The notes under the pieces: model-generated
What the model saw: only the letters and a program-made list of their open reading frames with translations
What the model was told of the DNA's origin: nothing
The model's database searches: none
DNA from: Acidobacteria bacterium UBA7540
GTDB taxonomy: Bacteria > Acidobacteriota > Terriglobia > UBA7540
Assembly (NCBI GenBank): GCA_002478145.1
Contig: DLMI01000011.1
Coordinates: 72,916-136,915 of the forward strand
Direction of reading: 5' to 3'
Length of the DNA stretch: 64,000 bases
Shown: in pieces, positions 9,917-18,784 of the stretch
Layout of the letters: each line of letters begins with the position of its first letter
Numbering within the stretch: the stretch's first letter is position 1
Made by a program: the position numbers and the translations under genes

Positions 9917-10462
9917 TTAACCAACACAAGGACTGCTTCCGGACGGGGCCCGCTTGACGCACCTGTTATTGCAGCACGCTTCGCTCGGCGGGCAGCAGCG
10001 CTGCCCATGATTGCAGCACTGGCCTGAGGGGCAGCAGAGGAACGCATTGCAGCACGTCTGGCCTGAGGGACAGCACCTCCCAAAGCAGGCCTGAGCTGAG
10101 GGACAGCACCTTCCATCAATGCACCTCTCGCCTGAGGTACAGCAGATCTCACGGCAGCACTGGCGCCTGTCGCAGCATGTCGTGCCGCAGCACGTCTGGC
10201 CTGAGGCACAGCACTTCCCATTGCAGCACGTCAAGCCGTTTTTGCAGCATGTCGCGCCGCAGCGGAATTCACCGGACGGACACTTGATGAATTCTGGGGC
10301 CTGTGCGCCCCCGGCAGGCACCCCCAGGCCACGGGAAGCCCTCCCTAAGCCCAAGGAAGCTAATAGGGCGCCACCCACGGCTCCGCCGACCAGCTTGAAT
10401 GCTTCTCGTCTCGAAATCGAGCTGGCAGTAATTCTCGATATGTCGTCCAATAGCGCGTTCAT
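9917..10462 (-). CDS. Tat-exported cysteine-rich protein with vicinal Cys pairs
   Basis: The ATG at 10462 has a strong AGGAGGAG 4 bases upstream, giving 181 residues. Residues 1-50 hold a twin-arginine-type signal (SRREAFKLVGGAVGGALLAS). The remaining ~125 residues contain 34 cysteines, fourteen of them as CC pairs spaced mostly 5-6 residues apart (GLTCCNGKCCASGQTCCG). The spacing recalls granulin-like or metal-binding cysteine stacks, but I recognise no named family. The gene begins 1 base after the stop of a thioredoxin-like reading frame, a pairing that suggests disulfide handling. It looks foreign to the sugar-gene operon. Confidence 0.75.
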   Translation of the reverse strand: MNALLDDISRITASSISRREAFKLVGGAVGGALLASLGLGRASRGLGVPAGGAQAPEFIKCPSGEFRCGATCCKNGLTCCNGKCCASGQTCCGTTCCDRRQCCREICCTSGERCIDGRCCPSAQACFGRCCPSGQTCCNAFLCCPSGQCCNHGQRCCPPSEACCNNRCVKRAPSGSSPCVG

Positions 10463-10463
10463 T

Positions 10464-10841
10464 TCACTCCTCCTCTTGACCACCCCGGCCGTCACGGACG
10501 AGAGCCGATAGTGCGTCTCTCCCGACTGCCGCGTCCCTGGCGATCACACCGTCTTCCCCAATCAGAAAAGCTACCGGCGTCGCCAGAATCCCGTACTCTC
10601 TTGAAACCTCCCACTTCCTATCCTGAAGCAGCACCGGAAACTCAAAACCGTGCTGCGCTGCCTTGCGGTGGTTCTCCTCCGCATTGCCCCGTCCGACGAG
10701 GATCACGCCCAAGCCGTCATTGGCGTATTCTCGATGCAGGCGGACCAAATGGGGGGCGAGTTCATCGCAAGGTCCGCATTGAGGGTCACTGAAGACCAGG
10801 AGTGCGCTCCGGCCCCGGTACTCGTCGACGGCGATACCAGA
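10464..10841 (-). pseudogene. N-terminally truncated TlpA/MauD-like redoxin domain
   Basis: About 125 codons encode EYRGRSALLVFSDPQCGPCD, then LVRLHREY, FPVLLQDR, YGILATPVAFLIGEDG. This is a thioredoxin fold with an intact CGPC active site and cis-proline (ATPVAF). No ATG, GTG or TTG precedes the CGPC in frame; the only candidate TTG (10748) would delete it. The frame is open directly back to the TGA of the preceding gene. The normal membrane anchor or signal peptide and first strand are missing. Either it is a remnant left by a deletion or it depends on readthrough of that TGA. Confidence 0.7.
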
Positions 10842-12059
10842 TCAGCGCCCGAGCCTGAAGACGAGCACCTCGCAGCCTGGGGCCACGACCTCCATTTCCC
10901 ACTCCCCCACCCAGACGTGCCAGTCGGCGGTCACGGGGAGGACGCCAATCGCTTCACTCCGCTTCGGGATGAGCGGAACGACACCCTCCGCAAACACGTC
11001 GCCGCCCTTGTCGGGCGGATTGCGCAAGCGGACCTTGACGTTTTGGGCGTCCCGGTCGCCCAGGTTTATCAGGTAGGGCCGCATCGTCTTCGGCTCGACC
11101 AGCCGCCCCGAGCCATCCTCGTTGTAGTTGGGCTCCACCAAGTCGGGGGATACGACCAAAGTCGGTTTCTCATGCCGGCTGGAGAAGGTCGCGGCGAGAG
11201 AAAGGGTGTCAGGGGGCAATCCTGCGCCGTCGGTGGGAAGGTCGGAGAACCCTGCGCACAAGGCGTCCGCACGGGCCAGCAGTTCGGCGGTGCCGCCGAA
11301 GAACCCCACCCCGGGTAATTCGGGGGCGATCAGGCGGACGAAGCGGATCTGCTGTTCGAGCTCCTCCTTCGTTTGAGCCCAGTTCTCGCCGGGATTGCCG
11401 CCTTTCCCGACCCCGAGAACGACGATCGTTTTCGCCAGGATGCCGTACCTCCGCGCCGACCAGACTTGGCTGGCGATCCACCAGTACTGCCTCTTGTCGC
11501 CCACGTAGCTCTCCATCATGACGAGGTCTGCCACGTCGCGGTACGCCTCCGCCAGAACCTTGGGGATGGGGCCGCGCATCTCCCAGACCGCGAGGGCCAA
11601 CTCCGGTTTCTGGCGCTTCGTCTGGCGAAGAATCTGGGCAGATTTCTCATCCATCCGGCCGCCATAGTCGAAGCCGAACTCGTCGATCATGACCACCGGC
11701 CGTGGGTTTCCGCCGTAGTTCTGACCCACCAGGTTGTCGACTGCTTTCTCGATGGGCGAGCGCAACAGGTCGAACCAGGTGTGGCCGACCCCCATCACCA
11801 CACCCCGCACCCGCCAATACTGCCAGTCCTCCGGCTTCGTCGGCCCGATGAACGTCACCGAGCGCAGTTGCTTGGGATCAAAGTCCTTCGTCGGGCTGTA
11901 GGTGAAAGCGATCACTTTGTCCAGGCCCAGGACCTTTGTCTCTGCGCCCTTCGCCGCGGCAGGACGATCGGTTACCATTCCGCCAAGCATGGCAGCCAGC
12001 AGGGCCGCCGCGCTCACCCCAGGGAACCAGGAGTGTCGTGTTTTGACCATCATGAACAC
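10842..12059 (-). CDS. Secreted TIM-barrel-like protein, possible glycoside hydrolase
   Basis: A 405-residue protein with an N-terminal signal (hydrophobic stretch about 12-30, ending near RPAAAKG). The middle reads like a TIM-barrel hydrolase: MIDEFGFDYGG (about 126-136), LAVWEMRGPI, LVMMESYV and GVGFFGG, with acidic residues at strand ends. The last ~110 residues (VEPNYNEDGSGRLVEP onward) look like an Ig-like or CARDB-type beta domain. I cannot name the family. The same reading frame continues after its TGA into a redoxin domain. A role in trimming or binding the exported polysaccharide is only a guess. Confidence 0.6.
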   Translation of the reverse strand: MFMMVKTRHSWFPGVSAAALLAAMLGGMVTDRPAAAKGAETKVLGLDKVIAFTYSPTKDFDPKQLRSVTFIGPTKPEDWQYWRVRGVVMGVGHTWFDLLRSPIEKAVDNLVGQNYGGNPRPVVMIDEFGFDYGGRMDEKSAQILRQTKRQKPELALAVWEMRGPIPKVLAEAYRDVADLVMMESYVGDKRQYWWIASQVWSARRYGILAKTIVVLGVGKGGNPGENWAQTKEELEQQIRFVRLIAPELPGVGFFGGTAELLARADALCAGFSDLPTDGAGLPPDTLSLAATFSSRHEKPTLVVSPDLVEPNYNEDGSGRLVEPKTMRPYLINLGDRDAQNVKVRLRNPPDKGGDVFAEGVVPLIPKRSEAIGVLPVTADWHVWVGEWEMEVVAPGCEVLVFRLGR

Positions 12060-12064
12060 GATCG

Positions 12065-13237
12065 CTAGGATCCGTTTGTCGCAAGGAATTCCGTCACGAG
12101 GCTCCGGACGGTATCCTGGAAGCGTTCTGTGGAAAGCTCACGGCTCCTTTCGCGCAGGTGCTCTACGAGTGCCGCTTGCAGAACTGGGTTTTCCAGCGCG
12201 GACACAATTTTGTGAATGGCATCGTCGTCGTTCTCGAAAGTGAGTGACGGATGATCGACAATTTCGGTCTGGCCGCCGCCATTGGGCACAAACGTGAGGC
12301 AATCTGCCTTCACCAACTCCGCCACCGCGATCCCGAACGCCTCGCGCTCACAACCATTGATCCCGAACTTATGCCGGGCCATCAACTCACGTTTTGCCTT
12401 CCCCGCTACGCGGCCTTCAAGGAACACCCAATCGCGGTGCCGCGAAGCCAGCGCTTGCACCTTCTTGGCAAAGGGTGAATGATCCAGGCCGCCGAGGATG
12501 TGAAGATGAATATCAAACCCCCGCTGCCGCACCTGGTCGAGAATGCCGATTACGGCGTCCATGCGCTTTTCCGGGACCACCCGGCCAATGCACACAAATC
12601 CGTTTTCTCTTTCATCCCAGGAAACGACCGGAAAATTGCCCGGCACGGGAGGGAACTGAACCCGGCGAGCGATCAATCCAAACTCCCTTTCCAAAAGGCC
12701 GGCCGTCCACTGCGAGTTCGCCACGGTGACATTCTTCTTCCAATTCTCCGCGCGGCTGGGCGCGAGCCTGTCGCAAAGTCCCAGGTAGGCCCTTCGCAAG
12801 ATCGTGTCGCCATACCACCAGGCCCGCACAGTGGTCAGGCTGGGATGGAGCGCTCGTTGGAGCTTGGGGGCGAAAGAGAAGTCCGCCACGAACTGGATGA
12901 GCGGTACGCCGAAATCGCAAGGATTGTAGTGGGAAGTGATCACATCGAAGCCGGGCGCCAATCGGCGGCATTCGCGCGTGAACAGCGCGCCGCGCAACCC
13001 TGCAAACTTCGCGATGCGGTGCAGCCCCAGGGGCAACCGCACCTCATGGATGGTGAATTCCCCCGGCCGCAGGTCGGTGCCGTAGTACGCGTTCAGGCTG
13101 GGCACGTCGACCTTGCCGCCTGTGATGAGCGTTACGTCGTGGTCGCGCTTCAGCGCCTGGATGGTCCACAAAGCTCCAGTCTCCGAGCCCCCGTACCCAA
13201 GCCGGGGATGAATGACGGCTACGCTGGGGCGTCGCAA
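12065..13237 (-). CDS. GT4 family glycosyltransferase
   Basis: A 390-residue GT-B enzyme starting MRRPSVAVIHPRLGYGGSE, where GYGGSE is the acceptor-side loop. FVCIGRVVPEKRMDAVIGIL marks the C-domain, and GCEREAFGIAVAELVKADC is the donor-binding helix, a variant of the common form with AFGIAVAE in place of GFGLP. Archaeal and soil-bacterial GT4 enzymes have this variant. It overlaps the upstream FkbM gene by 19 bases and is separated from the secreted-protein gene downstream by 5 bases. Confidence 0.85.
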   Translation of the reverse strand: MRRPSVAVIHPRLGYGGSETGALWTIQALKRDHDVTLITGGKVDVPSLNAYYGTDLRPGEFTIHEVRLPLGLHRIAKFAGLRGALFTRECRRLAPGFDVITSHYNPCDFGVPLIQFVADFSFAPKLQRALHPSLTTVRAWWYGDTILRRAYLGLCDRLAPSRAENWKKNVTVANSQWTAGLLEREFGLIARRVQFPPVPGNFPVVSWDERENGFVCIGRVVPEKRMDAVIGILDQVRQRGFDIHLHILGGLDHSPFAKKVQALASRHRDWVFLEGRVAGKAKRELMARHKFGINGCEREAFGIAVAELVKADCLTFVPNGGGQTEIVDHPSLTFENDDDAIHKIVSALENPVLQAALVEHLRERSRELSTERFQDTVRSLVTEFLATNGS

Positions 13238-14067
13238 GTCTTTGCCTCCGCCCTTTCTTTGTACGCGATCATGTGAATCTGGGTCCAGCGGGGGGGCATG
13301 TCAATATGGGTAAATCCCAAGGTTCTTACGAATTCTACAATCACCGTCACATTCACCTCAGGTGGCAAAAAGGATGGATGAATTTCGCAGCACAGCAGCT
13401 TGCAAGCCGGGTGGGCCAAAGTTTGCTGCAAACCGCGAAGGACAGAGTACTCGTATCCTTCGACGTCGATTTTTACGGCGCGGGGAATGGGAAGGCCTTC
13501 TGCGCGCACCACGCAGTCACCTTGCACGATATCAACCTCTTCCGCGGCACGCTGCTGCTCGGAGTCGCCTTCGTGGGCGACCAGGGACGGGCACGCTCCT
13601 CCCCCCACAAAGAGCCGCCCCGACCCGTTTTGGTCCCCCAACGCTTGTCTGAAAATCCGAACATTTGACAGTGTGTTTAGCTTCAGGTGATCTAGAAGTC
13701 GCTCGCAAGCTTTCACTTCAGGTTCGAAGGCGATCACTTGGCCCTCGTCACCGACAACTTTGGACATCGGGATCGTGAATTGGCCGATATGGCTCCCCAC
13801 GTCGAAGAAGACGTCGCCCGGGCGAAGGGTGGAGATCAACACTCGCATGAAATCCTGTTCCGCCACAAGAGTTCCCTCCACTGCTCTGAGCTCGGCGGGG
13901 GTGCAAGCACGGAACTGCACGCCAATTCCGCCCAAGCTGGCGCGAAGTATATTGCCTGGCGATACCGCCCATCGGTAGTAGGATTCCCTAAGGACGTCCG
14001 TAAGACGTAAGAATCGGGCCAGTGCCAGCAGGTCGGAGCGATAAGCCAAACGTCTCAAGGCGTTCAT
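13219..14067 (-). CDS. FkbM family methyltransferase (copy 3)
   Basis: A 282-residue protein with MNALRRLAYRSDLLALARFL at the start, as in copy 1, then FFDVGSHIGQF from 87 (the usual DVGSN is DVGSH here), AFEPE at 113-117 and VKIDVEGYEYSVLRGL. The N-to-H change in the SAM loop is found in some family members and need not abolish activity. CEIHPSFLPPEV near the end matches the CEVHP motif of copies 1 and 2. It probably O-methylates a sugar of the same polysaccharide. Confidence 0.86.
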   Translation of the reverse strand: MNALRRLAYRSDLLALARFLRLTDVLRESYYRWAVSPGNILRASLGGIGVQFRACTPAELRAVEGTLVAEQDFMRVLISTLRPGDVFFDVGSHIGQFTIPMSKVVGDEGQVIAFEPEVKACERLLDHLKLNTLSNVRIFRQALGDQNGSGRLFVGGGACPSLVAHEGDSEQQRAAEEVDIVQGDCVVRAEGLPIPRAVKIDVEGYEYSVLRGLQQTLAHPACKLLCCEIHPSFLPPEVNVTVIVEFVRTLGFTHIDMPPRWTQIHMIAYKERAEAKTCDAPA

Positions 14068-14184
14068 TTCATCCTCACGAACTCGCCTTTCAAGATGCGC
14101 CTGGGAATAGCGATGTATGCGCGGCGAGCCATCTGATCAGGGCGAATCCCCGGCGGCACTCTGTTGCCCCGCCGCGGTCCGTGC

Positions 14185-15771
14185 TTATCGGGCCTCCCTG
14201 ACGCTCCGAAATGGGACAAAAGGATGCACCCGCATTAGGCCCCGCCTCAGGCTCTGTTTCTCGTCCACCTGCAAGCCATGCCGCCAGGCTGCCAGGCTGA
14301 ATAGGACCGTTAACACAACGGCGACGGCAGCGCGGGCCGGCAACCCCAACCCCAGAATTGAAAGGCCGGCCAGCAGCGCGGCCAAGCCGGCCAGCGAACT
14401 CAGGGCGATCGCCATGCGCCCCGCAACCCAGGAACGTAGAGGCACGAGTCCGAGCCGCGCACACATCCACGCCAAGAGACAATCGTGCACGACCACCCGG
14501 ATCATCCAGGCCAACGCTGCGCCGGTAATGCCCAACCGCAAAATGAGGTACCAAGCCAAGCCCGCATAAAGGGGAAGTTCCCACAAGAGGAACTTGGAGG
14601 GGATATCAGGTCGACCAACAGCCTGGAGAAGCACGTGTGGAACCCAGAATACCGACATGAGCAGCATACATAGGGAAATGATTTGGAACGCCGAGGTGCT
14701 GCGGTTGGCGAAGTCAGTTCCCAACCAGATCTTCAGAATATCGCGTGCGAAAAAAACCATTAGAATCACGAGTGCGCCCATACCCAGCGACACAAATCTT
14801 ACAGAACGTACAAAGAAATTCTCTATGTCGGCGTGCCGCTGGCTGGCCCCGAGAGCGGAAAAGGCGGGAAAGAGCACGCCAACCAGGGCACCTGGAAGCA
14901 CTGCGGTCCGCGAGATGGCTTCGTAAGGGGCGGCATAATACCCAACCGCGGCCATAGAAATGAGAGCTCCGATGAGGAAACGGTCGAGATAGGTGATGAT
15001 CGGCCCGACCACGCTGCCGACGCTGACCCATCCCCCGAAACTGAGCAGAGGCCGCAGCACCTTGCGGTCGAAGACAAAGGTCTGCCGCAGGCTCGGGAAA
15101 AGGCGTAACCCCAGCACCAGGTACGCCAACACCGCGACCAGTCTTGACAACAACAGGAAACCGACGATAGCAGGAAGTCCAAAGCCCAGCCAAACGGCCA
15201 GCGCCGGGATGAGGTAAATCGCTGAGTTCAGGGGCAGGGTTACGGCATTCGTGAGGTCGAAGCGCTGCGCGGCCTCCAGCACCCCCCGCAAAGAGCCCAT
15301 GGCAAAGACCACCGGAAAGGACCAGGCGATGAGCAAGAACACGAGGTGCGCCTCCCCTGTGAGGCTGGGTGAAAGCTTGAAAACGCGTTCGATGAAAAGG
15401 GGGGTTGCGGCGGTCAGAGCAACTGCGCCCAGGGCACCGAGAGCGGTGCTCAGGGATACGGAGGTCCACACCACCAGAGGGAGTCGGTGGGATTCTTCTT
15501 TGCCGAGGAGTTCCGCCACGAATTTGGTCGTGGCCGGTCCCAGGCCAAGGTTCAAGAAGTTGAAGTAGCCCGCCATTACCCAGGCGAGAGAGAGGACGCC
15601 GAAGCGATCCACGCCGAGCCCGTGAATGACGTAAGGAATGCTTACGACCCCGATCGCAAGCGGCACCGTCGCGCAGATGAAGTTCAGCACCGTGTTGCGC
15701 GCCAACAGGCTGCCGCGGATGTGGAATCCGTTTTCAGGAGCCATTACGGGGCTGGCTTTCACCGCGCTCAT
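14185..15771 (-). CDS. Oligosaccharide flippase, Wzx / MOP superfamily
   Basis: A 528-residue polytopic protein with 12-14 hydrophobic helices. The N-terminus (NTVLNFICATVPLAIGVVSIPYVI) and the GVLSLAWVMAGYFNFLNLGLGPATTKFVAE region are typical of the polysaccharide-biosynthesis branch of MOP exporters; a conserved helix pair DRFLIGALISMAAVGYYAAP follows. It should flip lipid-linked repeat units across the inner membrane. The C-terminal tail after the last helix is basic. It sits between FkbM copy 3 (117-base gap) and the WecG-type gene (280-base gap, 15772-16051, in which I see nothing). Confidence 0.88.
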   Translation of the reverse strand: MSAVKASPVMAPENGFHIRGSLLARNTVLNFICATVPLAIGVVSIPYVIHGLGVDRFGVLSLAWVMAGYFNFLNLGLGPATTKFVAELLGKEESHRLPLVVWTSVSLSTALGALGAVALTAATPLFIERVFKLSPSLTGEAHLVFLLIAWSFPVVFAMGSLRGVLEAAQRFDLTNAVTLPLNSAIYLIPALAVWLGFGLPAIVGFLLLSRLVAVLAYLVLGLRLFPSLRQTFVFDRKVLRPLLSFGGWVSVGSVVGPIITYLDRFLIGALISMAAVGYYAAPYEAISRTAVLPGALVGVLFPAFSALGASQRHADIENFFVRSVRFVSLGMGALVILMVFFARDILKIWLGTDFANRSTSAFQIISLCMLLMSVFWVPHVLLQAVGRPDIPSKFLLWELPLYAGLAWYLILRLGITGAALAWMIRVVVHDCLLAWMCARLGLVPLRSWVAGRMAIALSSLAGLAALLAGLSILGLGLPARAAVAVVLTVLFSLAAWRHGLQVDEKQSLRRGLMRVHPFVPFRSVREAR

Positions 15772-16051
15772 GAAGTTGATGAAGTCATGCTGCCAAGGCT
15801 GATCTCCTGACGAGACTCGCCACCCGTTCCGTGAGTATGTTTTGGCGATCGGGACTTGAACTGATCCCGGTTCACGCGTGCCGAGAACGAATCTACGCCC
15901 CGGCGTAAGCCGTCCCTGAACTAAACCTTGGCGTCCGAGCCGAGAATTCTCTTGCCGAGCGAATGGTCATCCACGCGCTCTATCGGATACGAAGCACCTC
16001 CGCTCACCAGATCCTTTTTCCTCCGCCAGTTCTTACGAGGTCCCCCGTGGC

Positions 16052-16846
16052 TCACTCATATCTTCTGAGGCCGCAGATCTCCAGGATTGTATAAGCGGCA
16101 AACTGCGGCCCATAGACCATCGAGCGGTGCCAGCAGCGCCTTGGCTCCCGGATGAGCCGCCAGAGCCACTCAAATCCATGCTCCCTGATCCAGGCGGGCG
16201 CAGGCGCGACGCTGCCGCTCACGAACTTGGCCGCAGCTCCTGCCGCGATCACGATAGGTACGTCGAGCTTTTGCCGGTTGGCGAAGATCCATCTCTCTTG
16301 TTTCGGCAGCCCCAGGCATACCCATAGCACATGGGGCTTGGCGTCGTTGATTCTCTTGATTAGCTGGTCGTTCTCTTCCCTGCTCAGAGGCCGGAAGGGG
16401 GGTGAATAAGCGCCGGCAATTCGCATGCCGGGGAACTGGCCGCGGAGTTTCGAGATGAGGCGTTCAAGCACGTCACCCGTATCGCCCAAGAAGTAAGCGC
16501 TATAGCCACATTCGTTGGCAAGCGCGCAGAACGCCAACATCAAGTCGGCTCCGCGCACCTGCTGGGGTTCAAGGGAGAGCCGCGCCGCCGCGGCGCGCGC
16601 CGCCCACTTGCCGTCGGGAACCGATAGGGCGGCCGACTCGAGGATCTGCTTGAACTCCGGATGCTCGAATCCCTCCATGATGCCGTGTGAGCCGGTCACG
16701 GCAATCCACCGCTGGCCGTCCCCTTTTTGAATCCACCGATCGATCTGCCGCACCACATCGTGCAGGCTGATCACATGCACGGGAACTCGCAAGACACGTG
16801 CCCGAGGAACATTTCCGTCACTCGCGAGGTGATTCTCAGCCCTCAT
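16052..16846 (-). CDS. WecG/TagA/CpsF family glycosyltransferase (GT26)
   Basis: The ATG at 16846 is preceded by GGAG at 6 bases and gives 264 residues; a longer reading frame exists but overlaps the upstream gene extensively. VTGSHGIMEGFEHPEF, SVPDGKWAARAA, VRGADLM, YFLGDTGDVLERL and LGLPKQERWI are the family signatures, including the conserved Asp of PDG and the C-terminal KQE. Members add the second sugar (for example ManNAc) to an undecaprenyl-diphosphate sugar. That fits its position: it overlaps by 11 bases the gene for the enzyme that would supply the first sugar. Confidence 0.9.
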   Translation of the reverse strand: MRAENHLASDGNVPRARVLRVPVHVISLHDVVRQIDRWIQKGDGQRWIAVTGSHGIMEGFEHPEFKQILESAALSVPDGKWAARAAAARLSLEPQQVRGADLMLAFCALANECGYSAYFLGDTGDVLERLISKLRGQFPGMRIAGAYSPPFRPLSREENDQLIKRINDAKPHVLWVCLGLPKQERWIFANRQKLDVPIVIAAGAAAKFVSGSVAPAPAWIREHGFEWLWRLIREPRRCWHRSMVYGPQFAAYTILEICGLRRYE

Positions 16847-17555
16847 GCTCACTCCACGGATATGCTCCCAAGGAGGGCGGTGATGGCGAGGGACTTTTTG
16901 AAAGTGGCGCATTAACCGGCCGGGCAATCCCGGCAGAGTCTGGCTTTCGATATCGGCGTGGAGCGCGGCGCAAGATCTTCCCTTCCCGGCGCTCCCACCG
17001 GCCCGTGAAGGTAACGGCAAACGATATGAGGACCAAGCGAATGTCCAACCAGAAACTTTGCCGGCGCGCGTAGAGCAGGTCGTAGCGAAGCTTGTGCCGC
17101 CGAGATATTTCGCTGTGCCCGTAGACCTGGGCCAGCCCGGTGAGGCCAGGCCGAACCTGGTGGCGCAAATCGAAGCAAGGAATCTCTGCCCGGAACTTTT
17201 TCACCAGCTCGACCCACTCCGGCCGTGGGCCTACAAAGCTCATATCACCCCGGAAGATACTCCAGAGTTGCGGGAGTTCGTCCATAGCCGTGGCCCGCAG
17301 GATTCTTCCAACCTTCGTTATCCTGGGATCGTTTGCAGCGGCGGGTACTACGCCCCACTTTTTGTCGGAGTCAGGAACCATGGAGCGGAACTTCAGGCTC
17401 GTAAAGACCCGCCCATCTTTCCCCACGCGCTCTTGCCGATAGAAGACGGGGCCGCCGTCGTGGAGCTTCACCGCCAGGGCAATAATCCCCCACAACGGCA
17501 GCGATACGATGAGCCCCACCCCGGACAATATGATATCAAAGCCCTTTTTGAGCAC
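16836..17555 (-). CDS. Undecaprenyl-phosphate sugar phosphotransferase (monotopic PGT)
   Basis: A 239-residue short-form polyprenyl sugar transferase: a re-entrant hydrophobic helix at 6-30, then FYRQERVGKDGRVF, KFRSM, DELPQLWSIFRGDMSFVG with the catalytic Asp-Glu, GPRPEW and RPGLTGLAQVYG. It lacks the four-helix N-terminal module of WbaP. It starts repeat-unit synthesis by moving a sugar phosphate onto undecaprenyl phosphate at the inner membrane. The ~40-residue tail after the second helix is Pro/Ser rich and probably partly created by the overlap with the WecG gene. Confidence 0.92.
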   Translation of the reverse strand: MLKKGFDIILSGVGLIVSLPLWGIIALAVKLHDGGPVFYRQERVGKDGRVFTSLKFRSMVPDSDKKWGVVPAAANDPRITKVGRILRATAMDELPQLWSIFRGDMSFVGPRPEWVELVKKFRAEIPCFDLRHQVRPGLTGLAQVYGHSEISRRHKLRYDLLYARRQSFWLDIRLVLISFAVTFTGRWERREGKILRRAPRRYRKPDSAGIARPVNAPLSKSPSPSPPSLGAYPWSEHEG

Positions 17556-17588
17556 GCGGCTTCCTCGTTTCGTGGATTTAAGAAGGAA

Positions 17589-18737
17589 TCAGGCACCTGC
17601 CGCCGGAGCGAACAAACTATGAATGGACGCCAGTATGGCTTTATGATGCCAGTCAAACCTCAGGTTCCCATTCAGCCTGGACAGCAGATCGATTCCCTTT
17701 GCCCTATCAAAGGCCCTTTCGATGAGGCTGTCGGAAAGGCGTGCCGCGAACTTTCGGGCGAGGTAACCCGTCCACAGCTCGATGCCGAAAGCCGAGCGCC
17801 AGAAGCGCTCAAACTCGCCCAAGGTGTGAACGCTGAAGTCGCCCTTTCGAAAGGCACGAAGGATGACGTCGGTGGCCATTTGCGCTGAAAGAAGACCGAA
17901 GAAAATCCCGCCTCCCGTTGAAGTCTTAACGTGAGCTGCGGCCTCCCCGATCGCCACAATCCGTTCCCCAACACAATTTCCGACCGGCATCTGTCCTATG
18001 GCCTTCTGCCGGACCTTCACCTCACCCCGATCCAGTCCGGGCGCCACTCTTTGCAAGAGTGCGCTGAAGTATGGCCGGGGATCTTCCACGCACATAAGAC
18101 CGACGCGGACGCGGCCGTGTCCCAAAGGGATTTTCCAGCCGAAGGCCCCGGGCGCGACAGACCGCCCCACGTACACCTCGGTCGGGTTGGAGATCCCATC
18201 CTTCCCCAGCGGGATATCAGCCTGGATGGCCCGCAAGAATTCGTGAGCTTTCACCAGCCCCAGGGCTCCGTTGAGGGAACCGTTCACTCCGGATGCAATC
18301 ACGGCGACTCGCGCCCGCAGTTTCCCAACCGCCGGCTGGCGCGAGCGGAACTGCAAAAGCACCCCGTCCTTTTCGCGCTCGAGGGCCTCAACAAACCGGC
18401 CTAAGCACAGTTCTGCGCCCGCCGAACGAGCCAGGTTCGCAAGGTCGCGGTTGAAATTCGCCTTATCGACCACGCGAGCCAGGGGCGTCGCCGAGCGATA
18501 TTCCAAGGTTCTTCCAGCAGGCGAGATCGCCCGGATGCAGCAAGTACGGTTCAAGACCGATTGGCTGGGCAGACCAAAACGAGCAAACGCCTCTTCCCCG
18601 ATGACGCCAGAACAGACGGCGTGTTCACCGATCCTCTCCTGGGCATCCAGCACCGTGACACCCAGGCCCGCCGAGGCGAGTTGATAAGCCGCGTACAACC
18701 CAGCCGGACCCGCCCCGATCACAGCAACATCGCGCAT
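17589..18737 (-). CDS. FAD-dependent oxidoreductase, geranylgeranyl-reductase-like
   Basis: A 382-residue flavoprotein beginning MRDVAVIGAGPAGLYAAYQL, a Rossmann dinucleotide motif. GEHAVCSGVIGEE is the C-x-G element typical of the geranylgeranyl-reductase family, and GEAAAHVKTSTGGGIFFGL is the second FAD motif with the GGG loop. A GTG three bases upstream is an alternative start; GGAGGT lies 9 or 12 bases away. Family members saturate isoprenoid chains. In an exopolysaccharide operon it might reduce the carrier lipid, but that is inference. It is 33 bases from the PGT gene and 47 from wzc1. Confidence 0.8.
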   Translation of the reverse strand: MRDVAVIGAGPAGLYAAYQLASAGLGVTVLDAQERIGEHAVCSGVIGEEAFARFGLPSQSVLNRTCCIRAISPAGRTLEYRSATPLARVVDKANFNRDLANLARSAGAELCLGRFVEALEREKDGVLLQFRSRQPAVGKLRARVAVIASGVNGSLNGALGLVKAHEFLRAIQADIPLGKDGISNPTEVYVGRSVAPGAFGWKIPLGHGRVRVGLMCVEDPRPYFSALLQRVAPGLDRGEVKVRQKAIGQMPVGNCVGERIVAIGEAAAHVKTSTGGGIFFGLLSAQMATDVILRAFRKGDFSVHTLGEFERFWRSAFGIELWTGYLARKFAARLSDSLIERAFDRAKGIDLLSRLNGNLRFDWHHKAILASIHSLFAPAAGA

Positions 18738-18784
18738 CACCGTCGTTTCACCTCCGGTCACGAGATTTTAAAACAAGGGTCATC

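Noticed and set aside
10464..10748. Redoxin gene starting at TTG 10748
   Set aside because: That start would remove the CGPC active site and first strand; the reading frame clearly extends to the TGA at 10842.
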